Source of the DNA: Mycolicibacter icosiumassiliensis
GTDB taxonomy: Bacteria; Actinomycetota; Actinomycetes; Mycobacteriales; Mycobacteriaceae
Direction of reading: 5' to 3'
NCBI RefSeq assembly: GCF_900078685.2
Contig: NZ_LT546166.1
Location: forward strand, 2,014,287 to 2,078,286
Length of the DNA: 64,000 nt
This document shows positions 17,091-27,239 of this stretch, one piece after another. Under the pieces are notes generated by a model that did not search any database, had not been told where the DNA came from, and saw only the letters and a program-made list of their open reading frames with translations. A program made the translations under genes and the position numbers. Each line of letters begins with the position of its first letter. Positions within the stretch are counted from its first letter, which is position 1.

Positions 17091-17828
17091 ATGACCGTCA
17101 CCGAGAGTCTCGCCCCCGTTCCTGTCACCGGCATGCCCCGCATCGGCGACCCGGCCCCGGCCTTCACTGCCGTCACCACCCAGGGCGAGATCAACTTTCC
17201 TGCCGACTACGCCGGCAAATGGGTTATCTTCTTTTCCCACCCGGCGGACTTCACACCGGTGTGCACCAGTGAATTCATGACGTTTGCCACGATGCAAAAT
17301 GAGTTCGCCTCCTACAACACCGAGCTGGTGGGTCTGTCCGTCGACGGGCTCTACAGCCACATCGCCTGGCTGCGAACGATCAAGGACAAGATCGCCTTCC
17401 GCGACATGCACGACGTCGAGGTCACCTTCCCGCTCATCGAGGACGTGTCAATGGCGATCGCCCAGAAGTACGGGATGGTCATGCCGGGCGAGGACACGAC
17501 CAAGGCGGTGCGCGCGGTGTTCGTCATCGACCCCCAGGGTGTGATCCGGACCGTCATCTACTACCCGCAGAGCCTCGGCCGCAACTTCGACGAGCTGCTG
17601 CGCATTGTCAAGGCGCTACAGACGGCCGATCACTTCCACGTCGCAACGCCGGCCGACTGGCGCCCCGGCGACCCGGTGATCGTGCCCCCAGCAGGCTCAT
17701 GCGGCACCGCGAAGCAACGAATGGAGGACCACGTCGAAGGCGTCGAATGCGAAGACTGGTTCTTCTGCACCAAACAGATCCCCGCCGACGAGATCGAATC
17801 CGCTATCCGGGTTAAAGACGGTGCGTAA
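17091..17828 (+). CDS. Peroxiredoxin (Prx6/archaeal thioredoxin-peroxidase type)
   Basis: A 245-residue peroxiredoxin. The peroxidatic Cys is in HPADFTPVCTSEF with the PxxxTxxC pattern. The longer C-terminus carries CGTAKQ and ECEDWFFC, the extra cysteines seen in archaeal-type Prx that act as resolving Cys. It reduces peroxides and possibly persulfides. Start ATG 17091 follows a purine-rich GACGGAAGG site; open frame back to 17004 runs through the operator and is rejected. Its operator resembles that of ctaD. Confidence 0.93.
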   Translation: MTVTESLAPVPVTGMPRIGDPAPAFTAVTTQGEINFPADYAGKWVIFFSHPADFTPVCTSEFMTFATMQNEFASYNTELVGLSVDGLYSHIAWLRTIKDKIAFRDMHDVEVTFPLIEDVSMAIAQKYGMVMPGEDTTKAVRAVFVIDPQGVIRTVIYYPQSLGRNFDELLRIVKALQTADHFHVATPADWRPGDPVIVPPAGSCGTAKQRMEDHVEGVECEDWFFCTKQIPADEIESAIRVKDGA

Positions 17829-18152
17829 CGAAGCTCGGCCTTGACACCTCACTGCTATCCGATGGTCCCCTGGCCGCCTCCAACACCGCAAAATCGTGGC
17901 TACCCAACGCACGTTTGAATGCCTACGCCAATCACCGCGTAGTTCAGGCGCTGCTCCAAACCGGTGTTGTAGACCGCGCGGCACGCATCGGCGGTCATGC
18001 CCGAAGCGGTGGAGGCGGCTAGCTTAGCCATTGTGAGGTGAGCCCGTCGTAGTGGCGCCTCTCTGTGTCAAGGGGCCCGTTTCGGTGTCGTTGTAAGGTG
18101 GCTGCTGGCGGGTCCGGAAAGTGACTTGTCCGAAGTGCCGGTGTGCGGGGTT
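17829..18152. other. Intergenic stretch before the IS110-type element
   Basis: No gene is supported. Codons after the peroxiredoxin stop are open for a while on the plus strand but match no family I know. The right part probably includes the left end of the IS110-type element, whose exact border cannot be fixed because these elements lack long terminal inverted repeats. Confidence 0.4.
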
Positions 18153-19248
18153 TCAGCTGGCCACGCAGGATTTGAGTGTCGTCCCCGAGTGTCCTTCAGG
18201 GCCTGCCGCCATGGAGGCTGCGTCGCGGATGAGTTGTCGATAGACACCTGTCCGACAAACGCCGTTTCAAGCAGCGCATCGCTTCTTTGTGGCCTTTGCC
18301 CTCGGATCGTTTCCTCAGGTAGTAGGTCCTGCCTGGGGTGTTCTGCCGAATTTGGGTCAGCGCCATGACGTGAAGACAGAAATTCAACTGGCGATCGCCG
18401 GCGCGGGAGAGGCGGTGGCGGATTACATCGCCTGACGACACCTCGATGGGAGCCGTGCCCGTGTAGCTGGCGAAGGCGGCAGCTGAACGGAATCGAGTGA
18501 TGTTCCCGACCCGACCGAGGATCTTGCCGGCGGTCAACGCGCCGACGCCGTGTAACTGGGTCAGGGTGGTACCGGAGGCGCTGACAGCGGCCTCGATGTC
18601 GTTTCCAGCCTTTTTGATCCGGCGGTCGAGCTGGCGGACCTCGCTGATCAGGTCCATCGCCAGGGTGCGCAGCGTCTTGGCGGCAACATCGCGGTGCCGG
18701 ACGCTGCGAAGTAGTTCAGCGGCTTGATCGGCGCTCAGCTCGCGCCCAGCACCGGCAGGGACCAATCTGGTCAGCACGACGTGCAGCCGGTTGACGGTCT
18801 GCGTACGAATCTTCACCAGGTCGTCACGGTGCTCGACGATCGAACGCAAAACTATTGTTGCGGTGTCAATCTCAACACTATTGAGTATCCGAGATGTCAG
18901 CGCAGCCACGCCGACTGATAGCGCGTCGGCGTCGTCATTCTTGCGGCCATGCCCCGTCGACAGCAGCCGCACCCGAGCAGCCAACTTCGCCGGGACATCC
19001 ATGACTGTGATCTGGTCTGCTCGCAGCCGTTCGGTCAGCGGTGCCCCCAGACCAGTTGCTCCTTCGATCGCCCAGGCGGCATCGGGCCACCGCCGGGCAA
19101 AACGCCGCAATGCCCGGTAACCATCGCGGCTGACCGGAACCCGGATGGTGTCCAGCGGCTGCAATTGGCCATCGATTGCCGCCGCCGTCCATGACGCCTT
19201 GTGCGGATCAACCGCGATCACCACCCGATGATCGTCGGACTTCGTCAT
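18153..19248 (-). pseudogene. IS110-family transposase with C-terminal frameshift
   Basis: An IS116/IS110/IS902-type transposase from MTKSDDHRVVIAVDPHK. It has a DEDD-like N-terminal domain (VDPHKASW, GRKNDDADALSVG) and the C-terminal helix-hairpin segment LHGVGALTAGKILGRVG with the SGDVIRHRLSRAGDRQ motif. After KRRLSD (near 18253) one extra base shifts the frame, which then stops at 18196. In the correct frame the normal ending GVYRQLIRDAASMAAGP, then GTTLKSCVAS, continues to the TGA at 18153. The lesion removes only the tail, so residual activity is possible. Confidence 0.85.
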
Positions 19249-19732
19249 TACCGATACAGGCAACTTCTCTCTCCTTTCCAGATTCAATATTGAAAGCGGA
19301 GAGGGCACACCAACTTTCGGCTACACAGGCCTCTCTTCAGCCACTCCCAGCAGGTCGGTGGTGACCGGCCCACAAGCCACTACAAAGTCAACCCGCAGGC
19401 GACAGGTCCAGTCCGAGCCAAGACCGGCCACCACCTAAGGAATCATGGCTGCAGACCTGATCCCCTACAAGAATTGAACAAGTTGGTCCAGTCGTTATGC
19501 GGCTCTGTTGCCCGGTGTTCGGGCAAGGAAGAATCGGCAACGACATGGCATCGGACATTCGCCACCAAAGGGGTCCCCCTCACTGGCGCGCGGGGGCGAT
19601 CTTGGGGCGACAGCCGCTACTTGTCAACACATTTAACGTGGCTGATCCGAAAATGACTGATACAGGCGGTGTTTGGTGAGGGCGTGTGAGGTCTCCCGAC
19701 GTGACGCACGGTCGGGTGGACGGCGGTTGCGG
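19249..19732. other. Stretch between two IS110-type genes
   Basis: It holds the leader of the first element (GGAAAGGAGAGAAG, a good ribosome site) and the end region of the second. No protein-coding frame can be supported. Direct contact of two IS110-type elements suggests one inserted beside the other. Confidence 0.4.
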
Positions 19733-21083
19733 TTAGGCCGCCGCAGGGGTGAGAGTCACGTGGTGACCCAGGATTTCGAGTTGGTGGATGAGGTTGCGGG
19801 TGCGTCGCTGGGTGTTGACCGCTCGCGGGTAGAAGTCGGCGCCCAGGTCGTGGAAACGGGCGGTGGGGTCGGCCAGCAGGTGCCAAACGATGACCAGGAT
19901 CGAGCGGGCCACCGCGACGATCGCTTTGAGTTTGCCGCGGCGTTTGACCAGCCGCCGGTAGCGCTCGCCGAGGAAGGTGTCGGTCCTGGCCACCGACGCA
20001 GCGGCATCGGCGAGCACCCGCTTGAGATAGGGATTGCCCTTGCCGATCTTGGCCGATCTTGGCCGATCGGCGGCGGGTGCCGGACTGGATGGTGCGTGGG
20101 GACAGTTTGGCCCACGAGACGAGATGTCCGGCGGTTGGGAATTGGGTCATGTCCAGGCCGACCTCGGCGATGGCGGTCTGCGCCGCCGCGATCCCGATTC
20201 CGGTGATCTCGTCGAGGCGGGCGACTGCGCCGAGCGGGGCCGCGCCCTCGTCGACGCCACCGGGACCTGGCGGTGGCGCACAAGCTGCGGGAATGTCGGC
20301 GAGCAGTTGATCGACGCGGACGGTGAGTGTGTCGATCTTGGCAGTGAGTGCGTCGACTTCGTCGAGCAACATGGCGATGAGTTCGGCGTGGTGGGCATCG
20401 AACCGGCCGGTAAGCGCCTCCTTGAGGGCCGCGCGTTTCGGGCGCATCTTTCCCAGGGCGTATTCGGCCAGCACCTCGGGATCGTGCTGGCCGGCGATCA
20501 GCGCGTCGAGCATCGTCCGCCCGGGCTTGCCGAAGATGTCGCTGGCGACCGTGGACAGCTTGATCAGGCTGTCTTCGAGGAGCTTCTCGATGCGCTGCTT
20601 GAATCGGGTGCGATCTTCAACCAGGTCGACCCGCAGCCGGGTGTAGTCACGCAGCTGGCGAATCTCCATCGGCGGGATGAAGCTGGGCCGCAGCATGCCA
20701 CGCTCGTTGAGTTTGGCCAGCCACACCGCGTCCAGCTTGTCGGTCTTCGGTCGGCCCGGCACCTGCTTGATGTCATGGGCGTTGACCAGCCACACAAGCA
20801 GGCCGCGGGCCTCCAACAGGTATACGAACGGGCGCCAGTAGTCCGACGTGGCCTCCACGACCACTCGCTCGATGTGCTGCCGAGCCAGCTCGTCGGCCAG
20901 GTCCATCACCGCCCTGGTGGTGGCGCCAACATCCCAGATCTTCGTAAGTCGCCGCCCGGCGACGCTGGGATGCGGAATCCTGGTGCACACCTTTCCCGAA
21001 GCCTTCGCGATATCGACCGCAGCGACGCGCTGCACCACCTCCACGTTGTCATCGGCGTCGATCACCTCAGGTTCTCGCGTCAT
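19733..21083 (-). pseudogene. Second IS110-family transposase, frameshifted by a 10-bp tandem duplication
   Basis: From MTREPEVIDADDN (ATG 21083, GAGGAGG 7 bp upstream) the frame encodes an IS110-type transposase: AAVDIAKASGKVCTRI, VVEATSDYW, the RPKTDKLDAVWLAKL motif, and ITGIGIAAAQTAIAEVG in the C-terminal half. At 20046-20067 the unit CCGATCTTGG is present twice in tandem. Removing one copy restores the frame into KGNPYLKRVLADAAASVA and on to the stop at 19733. As it stands, the product has a wrong C-terminus, so the element is not autonomous. Confidence 0.87.
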
Positions 21084-21379
21084 CTCGGCACCTCCTCGTT
21101 TCCACATCTACCGTTGCGGGACGCCCGGGGGCCTCGGTCAGGGAACCGAAATTCTGATCCGCGTGCTCGAAGCAACAGTGCGCGACCCTTCTGGTCGGGC
21201 CCCGGCGCCAGACTGACTAACGGGCTCAACTACCAAGGAAGCGTCGGCGTCGCGGGCGACCCACAACCATTTTCACGTCGGCACGACGCGCCCACCAGGG
21301 CACAGGGGGACTGACTGACTAGATAAATCCGATCCTCAACGCATGGGACGCCGACGGCTGGTGGTCGCAGGCGCGATGC

Positions 21380-22060
21380 TCAATTGTGTTTCATCCCGGC
21401 GGCCGCCGCCTCGCGCAGCGCCGCAACGCGGTCGGCCATCGTGCCCGGCCCGTTGAACAACGCCGAGCCTGCGCAGAAGACTGTTGCGCCGGCGCGTGCG
21501 GCGGCCCCGATCGTCGCGGCGTTGATTCCGCCATCTACCTCCAGCTCGACTTCCAAACCGCGGCGGTCGATTTCGGCGCGGGCCGCGGCGATCTTTGGTT
21601 CCATCGCCGCTAGATACTTCTGGCCGCCGAAGCCCGGGGCGACCGTCATGATCAGTAGCGGGTCGGACAAGTGCAGCACGTTTGTCACCGCCTGCATCGG
21701 TGTGGCGGGATTCAGTGCGACACCGGCCCGCGCGCCCAGATCGCGAATCGCAGAAAGTGTGTGAGGTAGGTGCCGAGTCGACTCGGCGTGCACGATAACG
21801 ATCTCGCAACCTGCTTCGACCCATCTCGGCAGCATCAGGTCTGGATCGTCGACCATCAGGTGCGCTTCAAAGCCGAGGCTCACATGCCTGCGACTGGCGG
21901 CGATAACGTCGGGCCCGAATGTCAAGTTGGGCACGAATCGGCCGTCCATCACGTCCCATTGGATCCGGTCGACGCCCGCCTTCTCCAGTTGCTTGACTTG
22001 CTGGCCGAGTTCTGAAAAGTCCGCTGGCAGAACAGAGGCGACGAGTATCGGTGTGCGCAT
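21380..22060 (-). CDS. rpe: Ribulose-phosphate 3-epimerase
   Basis: A 226-residue TIM-barrel epimerase interconverting ribulose-5-phosphate and xylulose-5-phosphate. Signature parts are VASVLPADF at the start, WDVMDGRFVPNLTFG (metal and acid Asp), HLMVDDPD, TVAPGFGGQKY (flexible loop) and ELEVDGGINAAT. The usual ASILSADF reads ASVLPADF, a mild deviation. It stands alone between an IS region and a TetR gene instead of in a ribosomal or riboflavin context, so it may be an accessory copy. Confidence 0.92.
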   Translation of the reverse strand: MRTPILVASVLPADFSELGQQVKQLEKAGVDRIQWDVMDGRFVPNLTFGPDVIAASRRHVSLGFEAHLMVDDPDLMLPRWVEAGCEIVIVHAESTRHLPHTLSAIRDLGARAGVALNPATPMQAVTNVLHLSDPLLIMTVAPGFGGQKYLAAMEPKIAAARAEIDRRGLEVELEVDGGINAATIGAAARAGATVFCAGSALFNGPGTMADRVAALREAAAAGMKHN

Positions 22061-22369
22061 TCATCCCACCTCCCGGTCACCAGCAGTGCTGGGACTGATT
22101 CACACCTTGGATCGGTGCGGGGTCTCGCGTCGGTCTGTCGATGGTGAGGACTTGGACCGCGCCCAGTGCACGCTGCGGCTACCGGGTCGGGTGATGGGCC
22201 GCCAGGTCGGTCAAAACCGCTGCGGGATTGACAAACTCCAGCCTTGCGATGGTGACCGCGGCGTTGGCGACGGCGTCCAGCAGTGGCCGGCACCGAGCGT
22301 CTGCGGGATGAGTCGGCCGGGACGCGGGCGGTGGGCGGGTTCCCGGTGAAAATAGGCCACCACCGGTGC
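22061..22369. other. Intergenic with a possible gene remnant
   Basis: On the minus strand a short frame reads LLDAVANAAVTIARLEFVN, then PAAVLTDLAAHHP, before a stop near 22187. It looks like the helical tail of a larger protein, but no start or family can be given. No other gene is seen. Confidence 0.3.
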
Positions 22370-22990
22370 TCAGCGGACGCCACCGTGCGCGGGAGTGGCT
22401 GGCTTCAACGCGAGGCGCAGCAGAGGAGTGTAGAGGCGGATTAATTCATCATGCGTCATAGAGCAGACCGGTTCGAGATGCAGGATGTAGCGCGTCACGA
22501 CTAGGCCCGCGATCTGCCCGCAGAAGGCGGCGGCCCGTTTGTGGGCGTCTGCTCCGCCTATCCGGGTTGCGACCTTGTCGATCATTTCCCGTTCCACCAT
22601 CTCCTTCACCAGACTTGCCAGCGCAGCGTCGTGGGCGGCACCGGCTATCAACGCGCGCAGCGGCGCGCCGCTATCAGGCTCTTCCCACAGTGCAAGTAGT
22701 CCTTGCAAGGTGCGCTGGGCAAATGTGGCGGGATCGCCCTCGGCGGCAACTCGGTCGATGACGTCGGCGGGGTTGGCCGACAAGGCGAGGGCTTCGCTGA
22801 TCAGGCCCCTCTTCGCGCCGAAGTGGTAGCTGATCAGGGCGAGGTCAACACCCGCCTCGGCGGCGACGGATCGTAGGGTGACGGCCTGATATCCGCCCTC
22901 CAGGAACCGTCGGCGGGCCACGTTGAGGATCTGGTTGCGAGTATCGGGTTTGCCGGCTCTGCGTCCCCGAGGGCCCGAAGAATTCATCAC
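22370..22990 (-). CDS. TetR-family regulator divergent from mmpS-mmpL
   Basis: A 206-residue TetR protein: N-terminal HTH (TRNQILNVARRRFLEGGYQ, recognition helix VDLALISYHFGAKRGLI) and a helical ligand domain. It is transcribed away from mmpS-mmpL, the usual arrangement for a local repressor of an MmpL exporter. A -10 box TAGAAT (23003-22998) lies 7 bases before GTG 22990, so a leaderless transcript starting there is likely; ATG 22987 is the alternative. Ligand unknown. Confidence 0.9.
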   Translation of the reverse strand: MMNSSGPRGRRAGKPDTRNQILNVARRRFLEGGYQAVTLRSVAAEAGVDLALISYHFGAKRGLISEALALSANPADVIDRVAAEGDPATFAQRTLQGLLALWEEPDSGAPLRALIAGAAHDAALASLVKEMVEREMIDKVATRIGGADAHKRAAAFCGQIAGLVVTRYILHLEPVCSMTHDELIRLYTPLLRLALKPATPAHGGVR

Positions 22991-22997
22991 AGTTGAT

Positions 22998-23003
22998 ATT
23001 CTA
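22998..23003 (-). promoter_or_regulatory. -10 box of the TetR gene (leaderless type)
   Basis: TAGAAT on the minus strand, 7 bases before GTG 22990. This matches the TANNNT rule and the spacing of leaderless mycobacterial transcripts. Confidence 0.5.
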
Positions 23004-23208
23004 TGCCGACCCGGTCATCGTGTAGGTGTTCGCACCACACGAAAGGTTCTCGTCTTCGTGCCCAGCAGCACTTCACCCGACCAGACTCGGGGCCATAGGC
23101 TGCATGAGGGAGCCGTCCTGGAGATCACCCTTCTTGCAGTGGGCACCGTTGGTCGCGGCGATGGCCTCGCGAGAGCAATGGTGCGACTCGTCATCGAAAG
23201 GCTAACGG

Positions 23209-23655
23209 GTGAAGGGATTTTCAGCTAGCGCCCTGGTCAGACGAGGGTGGATGCTGCTGGTCGCCGTGGTCGTCGTCGCGGTTGCGGGGTTCAGCATCTA
23301 CCGGTTGCACGGTGTCTTCGGCTCGCACAACCGGGCTTCGGCCGGCAGCGGCATCTCGAATGAGATCGTCGCCTTCAATCCTAAGGAAGTGGTCCTTGAG
23401 GTCTTTGGCGCGCCCGGGACCGTGGCGACCATCAACTACCTGGATGTCAATGCTCAGCCGCAGAAGGCCCTCAACATAACGCTGCCGTGGTCGTACTCGA
23501 TAAGGACGACTCAGCCCGCGGTCTTCGCCAACGTGGTGGCGCAGGGTGACAGCGATTCCATCGGCTGTCGCATCACCGTCAACGGTGTGGTCAAAGACGA
23601 AAGGACGGTCACCAAGGTGAACGCCTATACCTTCTGCCTGGACAAGTCGTCATGA
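23209..23655 (+). CDS. MmpS-family membrane accessory protein
   Basis: 148 residues with one N-terminal membrane segment ([20 protein letters not shown]) and a periplasmic beta-rich domain typical of MmpS ([36 protein letters not shown]). MmpS proteins work with their MmpL partner in lipid, siderophore or drug export. GTG start at 23209. Its TGA overlaps the mmpL ATG by ATGA (23652-23655). The divergent TetR gene probably controls it. Confidence 0.92.
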   Translation: MKGFSASALVRRGWMLLVAVVVVAVAGFSIYRLHGVFGSHNRASAGSGISNEIVAFNPKEVVLEVFGAPGTVATINYLDVNAQPQKALNITLPWSYSIRTTQPAVFANVVAQGDSDSIGCRITVNGVVKDERTVTKVNAYTFCLDKSS

Positions 23656-26516
23656 GCGACCATCGCGTGCGGCGGCCCTTCTTGGCGCATACCATCCGTC
23701 GGCTTTCGGTCCCGATTCTGCTGCTCTGGGTGGGCATCGCTGTCGTGACGAGTGTTGCGGTCCCGCGATTGGAGGAGGTCGGAAAGGAACAGAATGTGCC
23801 GCTGACTCCCGCAGATGCGCCATCGATGCAGGCGATGAAACATATTGGCCGAGTGTTCCACGAGTATCACTACGACAGTGCGGCCATGATCGTCCTGGAA
23901 GGCGATAAGCCCCTCGGTGATGACGCCCACCGGTTCTACGACACGCTCGTGCACAGGCTCTCACAGGACACCAAGCATGTGGAGCACGTCCAAGACTTCT
24001 GGGGAGATCCGCTGACAGCGGCGGGCGTGCAAAGCGCAGACGGCAAAGCGGCCTATGTTCAACTGTATCTTGTCGGCAATCAAGGCGACGCTCGTGCGAA
24101 CGAGTCCGTCATAGCTGTTCGCGATGTTGTTGAACACACGCAGCGACCGAAGGACGTCAAGGTATATGTAACCGGCGCGGCCCCGCTCATGGCGGATCAG
24201 TTGAACGTGGGCGGCAAAGGAACCATAAAGGTCACCCTGATAACTCTGCTGGTGATCGCGACGATGTTGCTATTTGTGTACCGTTCTGTGGTCACCATGA
24301 TCCTGGTGCTTCTCACGGTGCTTATCGAGTTGGCCTCGGCCCGCGGAATTGTCGCGTTTCTTGGAAACTCCGGGATCATCGGACTTTCGGTGTACGCGAC
24401 CAATCTGCTCACGTTATTGGTCATCGCCGCTGGAACGGATTATGCGATATTTGTGCTCGGCCGTTATCACGAGGCGCGGCTGGCCGGGCAGGATCGGGAA
24501 ACGGCCTTCTACACCATGTATTACGGGACCGCCCACGTCGTTTTGGGCTCGGGCCTGACCGTCGGCGGCGCGCTGTTAAGCCTGGTTTTTACCCGGCTGC
24601 CTTATTTTCACAGCCTCGGAGTTCCCTCCGCGCTAGGCATCTTTGTTGGGCTGTTGGGCGCGCTCACCCTGGCCCCCGCCGTGCTTACCGTAGGCAGTCG
24701 TTTCGGTCTCCTTGAGCCCAAACGCACGATGAGAACTCGGCTATGGCGGCGGATCGGCACGGCCATCGTGCGCTGGCCCGGACCTATTCTCACCGCGACG
24801 TGTGCGTTAGCCCTCATCGGGCTGCTCGCCCTACCGTCGTACAAGACAAGTTATGACGTTCGGCCCTATATTCCCGCCACCGCCCCGGCCAATATCGGCT
24901 ACGCGGCCGCCGAGCGGCATTTTTCTCCGGCTCGGCTGAATCCCGAAATGCTGATGATCGAGGCGGATCATGACATGCGTAATACGGCCGACATGATCAT
25001 CCTGGACAGGGTGGCCAGAGCCGTCTTGCACCTCCCCGGTATCGCGGGGGTGCAGACCATAACCAGGCCGTTGGGAACGCCCATCGACCATAGCTCGATA
25101 CCGTTTCAGGTCAGCATGCAAAGCGTCGGCCAGGTCTTGAACCTGACATATCAGCAAGACCGCGCGGGCGACCTGCTCAGGCAGGCCGACGAGCTGGGGA
25201 AAACGATCGACATCTTGAAACAGCAGTATGCGCTGCAGCAGGAGCTCGCCGCGGTGACCCACGAGCAGACCGAAACTACTCATGAAACGGCGGCCACATT
25301 GAGCGCTTTGCGAGATAAGCTCGCGAATTTCGACGATTTCCTTCGGCCCATCCGCAGTTATTTCTACTGGGAACGGCATTGCTACGATATCCCCAGTTGC
25401 GCTGCGTTCCGGTCCGTCTTTGACGCGCTCGACGGTCTGGACCGGCTCAGCGGCCAGCTGCAAAGCCTCGCCGAAACTCTGGCCAAGCTGGATGCGATCC
25501 AGCCGAAACTGGTGGCGCTGATACCCGACCAGATCGACAGCCAGCAGACCAATCGGGAATTGGCGCTCACCAACTACGCCACCATGTCCGGGATCTACGA
25601 CCTGACGGCGGCTCTGACCGAGAACGCGACCGCCATGGGACAAGCCTTTGACGCCGCCAAGAACGACGATTTCTTCTACCTGCCTCCGACGGCTTTCGAG
25701 AACCCCGATTTCCAGCGCGGCCTGAAAATGTTCCTGTCCCCGGACGGCAAGGCTGCTCGCATGATCATCACCCATGAAGGCGACCCCGCGACCCCAGAAG
25801 GCATCTCACACATCGACCCGATCATCAAGGCGGCACACGAAGCCCTGAAGGCCACTCCCTTGACGGGTGCAAGAATTTATCTCGGCGGCACCGCCGCAAG
25901 CTACAAGGATATCCAAGACGGCGCCAAGTACGATCTGATGATCGTAGCAATAGCCGCGCTCAGCCTGATCTTGCTCGTCATGATGTTCGTCACGCGGAGT
26001 CTGGTCGGAGCGCTCGTCATCGTGGGCACAGTAGTGCTTTCGTTGGGCGCTTCATTCGGGCTGTCCGTGCTGGTCTGGCAGCATATTGTCGGTATCGAAT
26101 TGTATTGGATCGTGCTTGCGCTGGCCGTTATCGTGCTTTTGGCGGTGGGATCCGACTATAACCTGGTGCTGATTTCCCGGGTCAAAGAGGAAATCGGCGC
26201 CGGATTGAACACGGGCATTATCCGTGCTATGGCTGGATCAGGCTCGGTGGTGACCGCTGCCGGCCTGGTGTTCGCCGCCACCATGTCGTCCTTTGTTTTC
26301 GGCGATCTGCGGATTCTGGGCCAGATCGGGACCACCATCGGCCTCGGGCTGCTGTTCGACACGCTGATCGTGCGCGCATTCATGACACCGTCCATCGCAG
26401 CGCTTCTCGGGCGCTGGTTCTGGTGGCCACAGCGCGTGCACAAGCGGCCCGTGCCCTCGCCATGGCCGAAACCCAGCCAGTTGACGCCCGTGGCTTCGGA
26501 AGAAGGCCAGCCATGA
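23652..26516 (+). CDS. MmpL-family RND transporter
   Basis: A 954-residue RND-type exporter with an N-terminal membrane helix ([15 protein letters not shown]), a first periplasmic loop, a block of five or six helices with the proton-relay [16 protein letters not shown], a second large loop with a long coiled-coil stretch (about residues 495-670, rich in Gln, Glu and Leu), and a second helix block with [15 protein letters not shown]. Size and order match MmpL proteins partnered with MmpS (MmpL4/5 type). The substrate cannot be told from sequence. Its stop overlaps a 37-residue ORF. Confidence 0.95.
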   Translation: MSDHRVRRPFLAHTIRRLSVPILLLWVGIAVVTSVAVPRLEEVGKEQNVPLTPADAPSMQAMKHIGRVFHEYHYDSAAMIVLEGDKPLGDDAHRFYDTLVHRLSQDTKHVEHVQDFWGDPLTAAGVQSADGKAAYVQLYLVGNQGDARANESVIAVRDVVEHTQRPKDVKVYVTGAAPLMADQLNVGGKGTIKVTLITLLVIATMLLFVYRSVVTMILVLLTVLIELASARGIVAFLGNSGIIGLSVYATNLLTLLVIAAGTDYAIFVLGRYHEARLAGQDRETAFYTMYYGTAHVVLGSGLTVGGALLSLVFTRLPYFHSLGVPSALGIFVGLLGALTLAPAVLTVGSRFGLLEPKRTMRTRLWRRIGTAIVRWPGPILTATCALALIGLLALPSYKTSYDVRPYIPATAPANIGYAAAERHFSPARLNPEMLMIEADHDMRNTADMIILDRVARAVLHLPGIAGVQTITRPLGTPIDHSSIPFQVSMQSVGQVLNLTYQQDRAGDLLRQADELGKTIDILKQQYALQQELAAVTHEQTETTHETAATLSALRDKLANFDDFLRPIRSYFYWERHCYDIPSCAAFRSVFDALDGLDRLSGQLQSLAETLAKLDAIQPKLVALIPDQIDSQQTNRELALTNYATMSGIYDLTAALTENATAMGQAFDAAKNDDFFYLPPTAFENPDFQRGLKMFLSPDGKAARMIITHEGDPATPEGISHIDPIIKAAHEALKATPLTGARIYLGGTAASYKDIQDGAKYDLMIVAIAALSLILLVMMFVTRSLVGALVIVGTVVLSLGASFGLSVLVWQHIVGIELYWIVLALAVIVLLAVGSDYNLVLISRVKEEIGAGLNTGIIRAMAGSGSVVTAAGLVFAATMSSFVFGDLRILGQIGTTIGLGLLFDTLIVRAFMTPSIAALLGRWFWWPQRVHKRPVPSPWPKPSQLTPVASEEGQP

Positions 26517-26626
26517 GACCGGCGATTTCCGGAATAGCCGTGGTCGCCGCGGGATTCGTACTCGTCAGACCCAGCCGATTCCGACGGCTATCGGGTGGCC
26601 CGAACACGGACGGGGTGATCGGATGA
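26513..26626 (+). CDS. Mini-ORF of 37 residues between mmpL and the DUF2202 gene
   Basis: It begins [20 protein letters not shown], a single short hydrophobic stretch, then a basic tail (SRFRRLSGG). It overlaps mmpL by ATGA (26513-26516) and the DUF2202 gene by ATGA (26623-26626), so all three could be translated in relay. It might be a small membrane protein of the MmpL system or only a coupling spacer. No family recognised. Confidence 0.5.
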   Translation: MRPAISGIAVVAAGFVLVRPSRFRRLSGGPNTDGVIG

Positions 26627-27231
26627 ATGGCGACGACAGCTCGAATGCGCCGGCCGGTGATCCCTTGTCTGACGGCGAGCGGGCCGATCTGGTGCTGATG
26701 CGCGAGGAGGAACGACTGGCGCGCGACTTGTACCAGAGGTTCCACCAGGCTTGGGGTGTACCGATCTTCGACAACATCGCCACCAGCGAGCAGCGCCATT
26801 ACGAGGCGATCGGGCGGCTGCTCCAGCGCTACAGCGTCCCCGATCCGTCGGTAGGACAGCCCGCCGGTGTCTACGCCGAGACCGAACTGCAGGACGCCTA
26901 CGACACGTGGCTCGCCCGTGGACTGACGTCGGTGGCAGCAGCATGCGCGGTCGGGATCGAACTCGAAACCGGTGACATCGCCGACCTGTCGGCGGCCGCG
27001 GACGGCAGTGACCAGCCGGCAATCCTGAGAGTGTACGAAAACCTGCGAGCCGCTTCCGAGAATCACCTGAGGGCCTTCGAAGCCGCGTTGTCAGGTCGGC
27101 CGCTGGGCGGCGGCCGAGGGTGGCGCCGGCGCGGTGGCGAAGGCTGCGGGGACGGTTGCGGCGGTGGGCACCACGGTCCCGGGGGTGCTCACGGCCGCCA
27201 TGGTGCGCGGGGACGACCCGAGAAGTGCTGA
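26623..27231 (+). CDS. DUF2202 ferritin-like protein with Gly/His/Cys tail
   Basis: 202 residues. The first 160 form a DUF2202 ferritin-like four-helix bundle with metal-ligand patterns (MREEERLARDLYQ, SEQRHYEAIGR, ENLRAASENHLRAFE). Such proteins may bind di-iron centres. After residue 160 the tail is unusual: rich in Gly, Arg, Cys and His (GCGDGCGGGHHGPGG), which could bind metal or be disordered. It is coupled to the mini-ORF upstream and convergent with the oxidoreductase gene 8 bp away. Confidence 0.85.
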   Translation: MNGDDSSNAPAGDPLSDGERADLVLMREEERLARDLYQRFHQAWGVPIFDNIATSEQRHYEAIGRLLQRYSVPDPSVGQPAGVYAETELQDAYDTWLARGLTSVAAACAVGIELETGDIADLSAAADGSDQPAILRVYENLRAASENHLRAFEAALSGRPLGGGRGWRRRGGEGCGDGCGGGHHGPGGAHGRHGARGRPEKC

Positions 27232-27239
27232 AGCTAAAG

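Noticed and set aside
20034..21314. A 426-codon plus-strand frame opposite the second IS110-type transposase
   Set aside because: Antisense shadow of the transposase; no motif, and it runs across the element end.
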